Part shown: positions 50,455-61,238 of the stretch, in pieces | How the letters are laid out: every line of letters begins with the position of its first letter | Position numbering within the stretch: position 1 is the first letter of the stretch | Notes under the pieces: model-generated | Database searches by the model: none | What the model was told of the DNA's origin: nothing | Seen by the model: the letters and a program-made list of their open reading frames with translations, nothing else | Program-made: the position numbers and the translations under genes | From: Sclerurus mexicanus | Taxonomy: Eukaryota > Chordata > Aves > Passeriformes > Furnariidae | Reading direction: 5' to 3' | Assembly (NCBI GenBank): GCA_013396755.1 | Contig: VWZF01002690.1 | Span: 1 to 64,000 of the forward strand | Length of the DNA stretch: 64,000 nucleotides

Positions 50455-53400
50455 CCAACAGCCCAGAGCCTAAAAGCCCTGAGCACCTTCTTTAAAAGCA
50501 GATCCTCGCTCCACTCCTATTCCCTCCACTGCAACCGAAAAGTTTCCATCATACGTGAACTTATCTTTGCTCTCTCAAATGGTGTCTAATTCAGGCTTCT
50601 AATCTGCGGCTTTTTATCTTATTCATTGCTCCCTGAATGTGGAATTCACTATCTATTTTCAAAAAGGAAGTAAGTACAACCACTGTTTCCTAGACAACAG
50701 AAGAGCAAAATTAACTCTTCCCCCACCCCTCCCAAGACAGAGACGGAAATATTGAATTTTGCTATTTGGGCCGCATTACAGAAGAGTTACCTCTAAAATA
50801 ACTGAGGTCATAAAGCAATGCAAGGGCGGTGGAAAAGAGTGTCACGCGGCCACATTATGAAAACATGCCTTGCCTTTCACTCCACAGACTTTCCCAAGCA
50901 GAACACATTTAGCCTCAGCTACAGCCTCTACAGGCTCATCTCGACTTACGATAATCAGAGCAAAGAAAAGAAATTCCAAAACTTTCACTCATCTAGCGTG
51001 GGTAAAAAAAAAAACCTGCTTTTTCAGAAGGGCACACGAACAGAAATTACAGTCGATCATCTTTGCACGACGTTTCTGTAGGCACTGATAAATCAGAGAG
51101 TTGCAAAGAAAAATAGTGCAAATTACACTGAATCTACCACGTTGGCAGCTCCATGATGGGTATTCATCCAGCAGGCTTACTGGTCTGGCTAAACCTCTCT
51201 ACCTTTATCACCCGGAATCCAGTGATGGCTCGTGCTGAGGAACCTGTACCTGCTTTTATATCATTTCCTTGTACAACTGCTGGGCTGCACCACTCTGAGG
51301 TGGCACTGAAGGGGAATAAGCATTTTTAGACACCAATAAAGCAAAACTATTTCAACTTGTTTTATATTTCAGTGCTCCACAACTCGTTTTATGGAGCTTT
51401 GAGGATCCTGGAGTCTTTTAAAATTTGTGTTTTGTAGCCTCGGTTCTGCCCATGCACAGCCTTGTAGCCCAGACCAGAATGATCCCTGTGAGAAGCCACA
51501 ACCAAATAAAAGTGATTGGGGGCCATCATCTATGTTTATAACAGATATTAAGAAGAGAATAATTTTCTGCAACAGGGTAAATCCTGAAGGCACCATACAA
51601 GTCCTCTGCAGGTATGTGTTATGCAACACCACAGTCTGCAAGCCTGATACATGAACACAGCATGGTTCACATAGCTCATGGATGTTTTAGTGTAAAGCAT
51701 CTATAGGCCAGAGCATTTACATAATGATTGGAACCAGCAACATGAAAACACTCTATATAGTGATATAGTTGAGAATTCAGTGGCTGTTGAGTACATACAG
51801 GCATCTCTTGGGTTTCCCAGGAGTCAATACCACATGGTGTCTAGTATGAAAAAGAGAGATAACAAATCTCTTCCTTTAATACAGACACGTTTGGGGTTTT
51901 TGCTCTCTTCCCCCAGCCCCAGTGTACAGTGCAGCAATCCATCGTGCCTCCCAGCCTTTGCCCTGTCACCAAAAATGTCCTTGCTTGTGTTGAGTTGCAC
52001 TGGTAAAAGAAAGAAGAAAAAACCAACAAAGGACAAAAGAAGTGTATATTGTGAAGGAGTGAAGGAATAGGTTTCTTGGTAGTTACCTATTCACACAGTG
52101 CTTAAAGACATGCTTGGACACAGGACAGTCATTCATATAAACTGTATTATAGCACTTGTATAACTATATGTTCAGGTACATTTTCCTCCTTTTCAGGCCA
52201 TGCAGATCTGCAAGCTGCCCTGAATGTCAGAGACATCCAGGGAGAACTGCAGACAAGAATTTTAGACTTAAGAGTACAACTCACAAAATGCATTATTTGG
52301 CTGTCAAACCAGGACTTGCTAAATTAATGAAGCATTTTAATTCCCAGATCAACAGAAGCAAAGTTAATTTTGTGAAAGTGTGCTAGATTCCAAACCTATT
52401 ACTATTAAGACTAACTTAAACCTCATCTACATTCTTCAGGGAACAGGAGAGGAGAATAAACAGAGGTGAAATTAAGCACAAATGTGAAGTGGGTTTTGTT
52501 TTTTTTTTTTGACTGCAGTAATTTTGAGGAAAGAAACTTAGAGGCCTTTTAGCACTAATTCCTAATAGACTGGTCCATTTTCCCCACAGCCTACCAGATG
52601 CCATTTTCTTTCTGCACACTGTTTTATTCCCTTTCAACCTGCAACAACCAGCAAATACATTTGGTTTTGCAGGACTTAAGCTTATATTTCCCAAATTATT
52701 ACTTGTCCTGTAGGAGCTGTTCAGACCTTTCATGGAGCAGGGTCCCCAGAATTAAGTTTTGTACAAACATAGTGCAAGGAAGTGCTCTTTTCTCTAAAGA
52801 TCTTGTACAGTTTCAGGTCTCCAATGAGTCTGAAATGTAAAAGGAGTTCAGGACAGAGCTGAGCTCTTGACTCCAAGTGGTCAGTCTACAGACCATCTTC
52901 CATGGCTTTTATACTGCAGAGCAGCCTTTAAGCTGTATAGGATGTTAATAAATAGTAAGATTATGCTACTAATCACCAGAGAAGTGCAGAACTGCATGTA
53001 TAGCCTTCCTTTAAAGGAACAATATTTACTTTAAGGTTAGAAAAGGCATGTATAGGTGAATCGGATGTTCTAAGTCAGTCTTGGGAAGGGGGGACAGTGA
53101 TGATATGGGGTGAACCTTATGATTTCTACAGGCTAGGAAAGATTTAATTTTGAAGACCAGAGTTGTCTTGCACTCTCCTTGTGAATCCTGAGCTGATAGG
53201 TTGAAGATATTGAGGCTCAAGTTTCTCACTCAAATCAAGTCAACCTAGACAGTAGCTTGCTGGGTACCTTTCTAGCTCACTAGATCAATCTTTTTCACCT
53301 GCTTCCACCCCTGAGCAAAGGACTATTCCTTGACAGAAAGCTGGCAGACTTCTACAAAACCAACTGCAATAACAAAGACTTGATGTTTTGCAATGAGAAT

Positions 53401-56400
53401 ATTTTCGCTGAAATTTTCCCAAACCACACAAATTAAGTGTCCATCCTTGCTTTCACCATTTCATGAAGAGCTTCTGAGACAAGCCTGCAGTTGGGATGCT
53501 TCTTTTGCTTTTTCTGAACGTGCTGTTTTCTAGCTGGCTCTAGGGCTCAGCCTGGACAAAGGGGTCAAATGGCAGCAGCCAATTAACGTGACATTCTTCA
53601 CCTAACTTGACTTCAATCAAGATGGATTACATAAAGACAAACCTGATGGAAATTTCCATGCAACACAAGGGTGTCCCACCAGGGCCTTCGAAGGGGAAGA
53701 CTTACTCCTGAGTAAATATTTGACAAAACCAAGATTAATCAGCCCTACTCAGGCATTTTATAGAGTTTGATCAATTAATCTGCCCAGGTTAAGAAAAGGT
53801 GGAACCTGAAAGGACAAAAGTCCTTCATGTGGCAACCATGGAAGGATCGTTATCCTTGTATACTGCATCAGTCCCACAAAAGAAGGTGCTCACGGAGCTA
53901 CTTTTAGGCATAGGAATCCAGTGCCCTGGGTTCCCTCTACAGATGCCAGACACAAAGCTCCTCAGACAGAATGCAGAGCACCAATATTTGGCTCCAACAT
54001 TTCAGAACCAGAGCCTCTCATTCTCCAGTGATTATGGAGGATGCCAAGAAAGATAATGTTCCTTGCAAATACCTCCAAAGGCCCCAGGCTGGGTTGAACA
54101 GACAACAAAAGTTGTATATTAAGATGAGAGCACAGACTCAACTTCTCTGGGCTTCAATATCACATTTTCTTTATCAAGACACTGACATACTTCATAACAC
54201 TGTTCCGAGCTCCTTAGAGAAAAAGCACTAAGTTAAAACTAAACCATCATTACTTCCACAGAAAATGAATATGAGACTTAACAATATATTTCTGTGCTTG
54301 CAAAAAGGGGTAGGAAGACTAAAATAATTGGCCTGGTTTCCAGGGTCTAACTTTAGATACCCACATTTGAAAATTTAGGTCATGTGACAGTCTATACTAT
54401 TTAAATCTCATCTTCTGGATTACTGCAACACAAAGCCACCTTTTATTCTTCCTGTAGTTGTGATTTTAAAATGAAAACTGTTCAGGGTAAGAAGTAGTTC
54501 TTCCCTATTAACATGTTCTGGAAATGACATCCTCTTATCAATTAGCAGTAGGAACTACAGCAACTTCAAACTTGGTGCATTTTATTTTAGAGAATTAACC
54601 ATTAAGAAAGGCCTCTGCGTGCCTGGAAATGCAGAACCTTTGCCAAGTTTATCAATACACAGAGGCAAAATTGCTGTCAACCTGACCTGGACAATTGCAA
54701 AGGGTTCATTATTCATGCTCATTCAATTTCTGGCCGTTTTGCTGAGACAAGGATGATAGTGCCAATTTAGATGGTGGTTTGGAGATGGACACTTTCCCAC
54801 TATAAACTGGACTACATCCACTGGCTTATTTCATGCACTGAACAGCTGTTGCAAGAAAAAAAATCCTGATCCAAGCCAGTGTCCCAGAGGTAAGAGATCC
54901 TGTAAAAAGAAATGGCATTCAGATATAATGTTCATAAAATTATGCTTCAATTTAGATGCTGTTTTGGGAGTAGAGAAATACAAGGACTCCTTTTAACCCT
55001 TTGCTTTCTAGCTTTGGAGAGAGCCAAGCTCAAACAACTATGATGCCAAAACCCCAAACAAACCTCAGATTGCTTTCTCATGCAGTTTGCTGTGCCAAGT
55101 TTCAAGCAAAGGGGAGAGAGACTTTCCTGAGTGCGTAGCTAACATGCAAAGGTAAGGAGAAAAAGTTGTTAAGATCATCCTTTATAAGTAGGAGGCTTGA
55201 GTGGTACTCTTTAAAATTGCAGTTATGGTGAAGCATAATATTTTAAAGGGTGTGCCATTGCTATGTGAACATAATCCCAACTCTTTTGTATTGATTACAT
55301 AATAAAGTTATGTGACAGCTTCTTGCAAACATTTGCATTCATTATTTCCCACTATTATTCAGGTCAAGCATCTTTATTACTAAAGCTGTAGAATAAACCT
55401 TATTTATTTTGGTTCATCTGTTTGCTCCCTAGGGAGAAAACAGCACACACAATTAGAATGAAAAAAAAATCTAAACTATTTTGCTTGCATTTTCTATGCA
55501 TATTTAGAGAACTTTCCAAGAATACAACAGCCAGAAAATAGGGGAAATAACATTTCCTTTGAATCATTCATGTAGTTCTAAGCCTTGAACATAAACAATT
55601 TCTTCTGTAGTCATTCTTATTTATATAACAGAGCACCTGTCTTATTACAATGGCATCACAACAGTTTCCAGAAGTCCAGTAATGTCAGAGACACAGGGAT
55701 ACAACAACTCTCAGCTTGCCTATTTACCTCTATTTCAGAAAGCTAAGTACACATGATGGAAGGGGGAAATACCTGAAGTGAGTATTGTCATGCTTGAAAA
55801 CGCCTACCCCGTTGTGTACAGCCTTCTTACCCTCTGGTTTGCATACACTTAGCTGGTCACTCATGTACAACTGCTCTAAAGTTATGGCCAAGGTTTTGTC
55901 TTTTTCTGCGAACTTTTAAGGCTAAAAAACTCTTGGGCAGCTGAGCTGCAGAAGGACTTTCTTAGAAAACATCTTCCTGGTGTCCTTCCAGATGTCTGAG
56001 GACTTGCTGGAAGTAACTGGGACTCAGAAGCCAACAAGTGCCTTCTGCAGATGGGTTTGGGTCCCCTACGCAGTTTCTGAGCTCCAGGAAGTACAACTTT
56101 TATCTAACTGTGATCACATATGGTTGTAACTTTCTGTACCACTTTGCAAGGAAGCACTATGCAAGAATGCTTTAATTACCCACGCAGTATATTGCATGCT
56201 GATATTAATGATGCCCTTACATTTGCAACACAAAAACAGGAGGCAAAAAGAAAGGTTTAGAGATGCTGTAGGATTTCATATCACAGCATTAACATAACCA
56301 CACTGTGATTTCTGAACAGACCTGTCACCAGCTCCTCAGAAGCCCCACTCTGTGTTCCATCTTGGTGGCCTCCAAAACTCAGCTGAAAGGTTGCTACCCT

Positions 56401-57004
56401 TTCTGAATTCCAACACCCATGTATGGCATATTTTTGAAATAGACTGGGGGAAAAAAACAACAAACCCAAAACACAAAAGATATTCCCTCTCTCAGCATCT
56501 ACCAGTTTGTTTATCTGCCTGTGCTTGAGCTCCTTGGCAGAAAGTATCTGCAAAATATGAGGCATATAGCTAATGCTGTCAAAAATCAAACCACAATCCA
56601 AGGCCACTGAGATGGCACAGGATCAAATGATTGGGAACCAGGCACCTCCTGGCCTCTGCCAGTGCCATCCAGTGAGTCTGGATGCATCTCCTGTAATTCA
56701 GATATCCTTCCATACAATTTTTCATATTCCAACAATTTTTTTGTTGTCTATTATTTAGACCGTGTATTTGCTAATACATTGACTTGTGGGTCTTTGTAGT
56801 ATGCTTAGATAGGATGAAGAGAAAAAGGAGCCCACAGGCATCATGTGACTATCAACATTCAAAAAAATTAATAGCTCAGTGCTTCCCAATATTCCAGTCC
56901 ACCTTCACCAAGTAAGGATAAGTAACAGAAAATTAAGAGAAAAGAAAGCTTCTGCTCTTGGTTGCTCTAAAGCAATCACTAAAAGCAAACCTGAAGAATA
57001 TAAA
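50455..57004. other. Unique noncoding DNA
   Basis: No supportable gene or clear element in about 6.5 kb. The 105-codon minus frame at 52416-52733 and the 108-codon minus frame at 56281-56607 have no recognisable domain. A TCAG acceptor-like site near 52196 precedes a + frame that is closed within nine codons or unrecognisable. Confidence 0.6.
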
Positions 57005-57556
57005 GTCCTGGTTTCAGCTCAGATAGAGTTAATTTTCTTCCTATTAGCTGGTATAATGCTGTGTTTTGGATTTAGGATGAGAATAACACACTGATGTCCC
57101 AATTGCTGCTAAGCAGAGTTTACACTAACTCACAAAGACTTTGCAGTTTCTTACAGCTCCTCACCAGTGATCAGGCTGGGGGTCACAGGAGGCTGGGAGG
57201 GGACACAGTAGGGACAGCCTACCCCAACTAGCCAAAGGGATATCGCATACTCCATGGCATCAGTGTATGAACTGGGGAGAAAGGTGGTTGAGGGCTGCTG
57301 CTTGGGAACTGGCTGGGCATCGAGCAACTGGTGGTGAGCAATTGCACTATGCATCATTTGTTTTCTATATTTTAATTGTTTTCCATTATTATTGTTGTTA
57401 TTGTTACTATCCCTTTCTTCTCTGCCCTATTAAATTGTCTCAACCTACAAATCTTAGTTTTCTCCCCCCTCCAATTCTCTCCACCACCCGCTGGAGACAG
57501 GGCGCTGTGAGCAAGTGGCTGGGTGGTGTTCAGCTACCTGCCAGGTTAAACCACAT
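57005..57556 (+). mobile_element. Solo LTR of an avian endogenous retrovirus
   Basis: The block starts with TCCTGGTTTCAGCTCAGATA (57006) and ends with GGTTAAACCACA (57544-57555), which matches the start and end of a well-known bird endogenous retrovirus LTR family. Internal landmarks are in order: an AACTGGCTGGGCATCGAGC block, a TTATTATTGTTGTTATTG stretch near 57386, an ATTAAA polyadenylation signal at 57429-57434, and a pyrimidine-rich segment. The TATA-box position (about 57261-57277, CAGTGTATGAACTGGGG) is altered from the expected TATATAA-type core. No gag, pol or env sequence adjoins, so this is a solo LTR left by recombination. Clear target-site duplications were not seen. The exact family name (ERVL-type or ERVK-type) is not certain. 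Confidence 0.85.
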
Positions 57557-58647
57557 TCTGTAAGTTGTCCCTTCATAGATTTGCAACTTGACAGGTATTA
57601 TTAAGTTAGGAGAGAAAGGAGAGAAGCTACCACACCCCAGGAGCAATAGATGCACAGGAACAGTTGCAATGTACATGCTACTGGCCAGATTATCCTTAGG
57701 TCTCTTATATGGTCAGCTCAAAAGGAATACATCTTCCACAAATGTAAATGTTCTCTTCCAGTGTGGTACTTGTTTAACATCCGCTGCTGTATATTGGTTG
57801 TTCCCCATGTATTATAATGACACAGCGCAGTTAAGTAAACAGCACTTCTGCACAAGAGGTTTGGTTTTAATACACGCAAATGAATTAAACTAGACATAAG
57901 CAGGTTATGAAATAATGAGAGAGTTGCCAAGAATCAAAGAAGAGATTGAATTTAACCATTATTAAAATGACAAAACTTGGGATCACCAACTGTAAACAAT
58001 TTTCATCACCTAATTAAACAGCCCATTAGTGTTTTCAAAAGGGATGGCTGGCGCTGGCCACTCAGAAAAACTGTTGACTTTGCAATGGTTTGTGCTCTGA
58101 GTTAATGGAGTTGATTTCAAACAAGCACTTCCCCTATGAAATTCATTACAATCACATCAAATCCTCTGTGTAATGCTGTTCACTCTGGAATCAAACCCAA
58201 GCCCATAGTGCCCAACACTGGGGCAGCACCAGCTGCTGTGCAGCGTGAACCACCCTGGGGATGCACAGAGCACAGGGAGGAGGTGAGAGGACTGCTCATC
58301 ACCTCAACAACCTTGTTAGATTAAGATTACTTAGTGTGCAGAGTAATTAAAAAAAAATAAAAAAGCCCAGAAGCTGGGGTTAGGAGAAGGGAAGAAACAA
58401 GAAGCCACCACTACACATCTAATTTTGTTTTTATTCTTACATTGAGTTAAACCATACACCTAGAAATGACAAAGCAGAACTCAGAGCATGTGTTATAAAA
58501 ATGCATTGCCAATGAAAAATGAAGATCTGTAGAGAAAAGTTAATTTCTATAAAGATTTTGAAGTATGTTAAGTCCCTGCTGACAGGGTGTTTTGCAGTTG
58601 CAAAGAAAGTTTCTCAGAAGTCTCTGACCATCCATTGGCATCAACTT
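57557..58647. other. Unique noncoding DNA between LTR and CR1
   Basis: No gene recognised. A + frame of 101 codons at 57588-57893 overlaps a minus frame and has no recognisable domain. An A-rich run lies at about 58348-58362. Confidence 0.5.
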
Positions 58648-59080
58648 AGAATCAATCACAGCATGGTTTTGCTTGGAAAGGACCTTAAAGATGATCTTGT
58701 TCCAACTCCCTGACATGGGCAGGGACACATTCCACTAGACCAGGTTGCTCCAAGCCCTGTCCAACCTGGCCTTGAACATTTCCAGGGATGGGGCAGCCAC
58801 AACTTCTCCAGGCAACCTGTGCCAGGGCCTGCCCACCCTCACAGTATAGAATTTCCTCCTAATATCTAATCTCAACCTGCCCTCACTCACTTTAAAGCCA
58901 CTCCCCCCTTGTAGTTCTGTCACTCCATGCCCATATTAGAAGTTCCTCACCAGCTCTCTCTCATAGCCCCTTTGGGTTACAAAAGGCTGCTAGAAGGTCT
59001 CCCTGAAGCCTCCTCTTCTCCATGCTGAACAACCCCAACTCTCTCAACCTGTCTTCTAGTGAGGGGCTTGACCAAATCCC
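58648..59080 (-). mobile_element. CR1 LINE, 5'-truncated copy, minus orientation
   Basis: A long minus-oriented CR1 3' region. It starts near 58648 (AGAATCAATCACAGCATGG) and carries GGCCTTGAACATTTCCAGGG and GGCAACCTGTGCCAGGGCCT, blocks typical of the CR1 3' part. On the minus strand the reading frame at 58961-59080 keeps DRLRELGLFSMEKRRLQGDL, the C-terminal CR1 reverse-transcriptase signature, and at 58735-58923 GRPWHRLPGEVVAAPSLEMF, the conserved tail region. It is younger-looking than the plus copy at 23.7 kb. The copy is 5'-truncated and cannot move on its own. Confidence 0.93.
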
Positions 59081-61176
59081 CCCAAGTACATGTGCAACCT
59101 CCATCACCTGCTGAAGTGATTTGCCAACTGCTTCAGTGTGATCTGTGGCAGAAAACTCAAAATGCTGCAATTCCCTTCTGTGCAACCACCCATGCCAGGA
59201 AAGATGAGCAGAGCAAGATCTGCCTGCAGCTTGAACGAGGTATTGCAAAGATTCTCTAGCTATCCAAAGAGAACAAAGAATTAAAGAGGGTGAAGATTTG
59301 TTGAACCGTTCTAAATTATTGCGAGTCATTGTTTAGAACAAGCTTCTTCCTGTCTTTATCGCTCTTAAATAGAACTGTATCTGAAAATATATTTGTTTAT
59401 GCAAATTGGACATCCTTCTCCTATTTGAATTAGCACCATAAGTACATTCTGTATCAGTGCAGACATACTCGATGTATTTAATGTCAACACTACTAGCAAC
59501 AATGGAGATTGGAAATATTGCTCTGCTTGTTGGCCATGGAATAAATTTGCCAAACAGAATCAGTGTAGCTCTAGAGTTTAAATTAATGCAAGCAACACTG
59601 TTATCAGTCGTCTTTAGCCTGCCACTCTTAGCTTCTAACAGAAACATTTAGGAAAAGGAAGCATTACATCTGGCTACAGCTGCATATTACATGGTCCATT
59701 GAGACTTAGATGCTGATGGCTGAACTGAATAACAAACAGCTGGGTATAAATGCAAAGATCAGGGAATCATAAGAAAATGCTTGTACAGTATCTTTGAAGC
59801 CTCAATCACAATGATACTGTATTAGCACTCTTAGCATCACAGAATGAAATAGCCTGAGGATCAGCACTCAACTCCTCAACGTGGGGAAGCAGCAACTTTC
59901 AGGCAGGTAGCAGCAGAGTCCTTTCTGACTACTGTAATATTTATATGCAAACAGTGTATTTTATTACAAAGTGAGTTGTGAAACTAACATCAATCCTGTC
60001 TGCAGTGCCAGGCAAAAGTCAGCCTGCTTCAGGAGTTATGGGACATACGTCCTCTCGATCCTTGGGAACGTCCTGAAAATCTTTTAAAATTAACAAACAT
60101 ATTTTCAATGCCAATGGTAATTTAAGACATAAATACCTGAAATGGGACAAGCTTGATTCAATGCAGCTACAAGCCAATTTACTGAAAACTCTGTTATGTT
60201 TCCCCGATAGGTCTAGAAATCGCCAAGAAGAAAAACCAAACAGCAGAGTCCTGGCGTGGCCACAGTGATGAGTCTTCTCAACTCTCCTTCAGGTGTTCTC
60301 AGAAGCACAAGCTGCCATGCTATCCCTGCAACTCAGCAGCTTCCACTGAATGAGGATTTTATTTTTAAGATAAAGAACAAAATGAATGTTATTCTATTAA
60401 ATTTAGTAGACATATTGCACGTTGACAGGAGTGACACTAGACACGACTGTCTGGCCTAAAAAGCAACAGTACAGAAAGCATCAAAAGACTTCTCGAAGGC
60501 AACTGAAGAGCAAAGACAAAAAGACTCTGAGTGTGTCAGAAAAGAAGACCTAAAACTTGTCACTAATTGGCATAAGGGAAGAAAAAATAGCTTGTAGTCT
60601 CTTTTATAAATAGACTGCTTGTTCAGTAAGTGAACGTGAGTAGTCTGGACTTGGAAAACCTAGAAACCTGTTTTCCTGCATAACTGGACATCCTGCATCT
60701 CAAAGGGCATTTTGTTAACTCTTGTCCATCTGCACTGGAATCAGCAAGAAGGGGGATGGCTGGGGAGGGGGATAAGTACGCAGGCTGAGTAAATAAAGCT
60801 ATATAGGAATAAAAAATGAAGAGTACCTCTCCTTACAGCTCCCCTCAGTAAAGCGTATGTCTTCCTGTATTGAAAGTGTCTAACTCTAGTGAACATTCCC
60901 ATCCCAGGAAGATGGCCACTCACATTTCTGAAGTACCTTAAATACCAAAATGATCTCCCCAAAGACTTCCTGAAAGCCCAAGGAGACATAGTTTTGGTTC
61001 ACCAGACAAGGCTGAGTAGGCTTGTGACTGCTTTTTTTTTGGATTCCAGTAGAGAAACATTCAGGAGGATGGTGGAGATGATTTGTTGAGCAAATGTAAC
61101 GCTGGGTGGTGTTACAAGCAGAGAAAGAAAATACATTTCTAGCTCTCCAGAGTTAAGATGGAAGACTTACGATGTA
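59081..61176. other. Unique noncoding DNA
   Basis: No gene recognised. The first 250 bases continue an open minus frame out of the CR1 copy, but without further CR1 motifs that I can recognise. Confidence 0.55.
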
Positions 61177-61238
61177 GAAGAGAAAAAGAGAAAGAGAGAG
61201 AGAAAGAGAGAAAGAGAGAAAGAGAGAAAGAAAGAGAA
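61177..61238 (+). repeat. GAAA/GAGA purine microsatellite
   Basis: Sixty-two bases containing only A and G on the + strand, built from GAGAAA and GAAAGA units with short (GA) runs. Long polypurine mirror-like tracts can adopt triplex (H-DNA) forms and vary in length between individuals. Confidence 0.93.
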
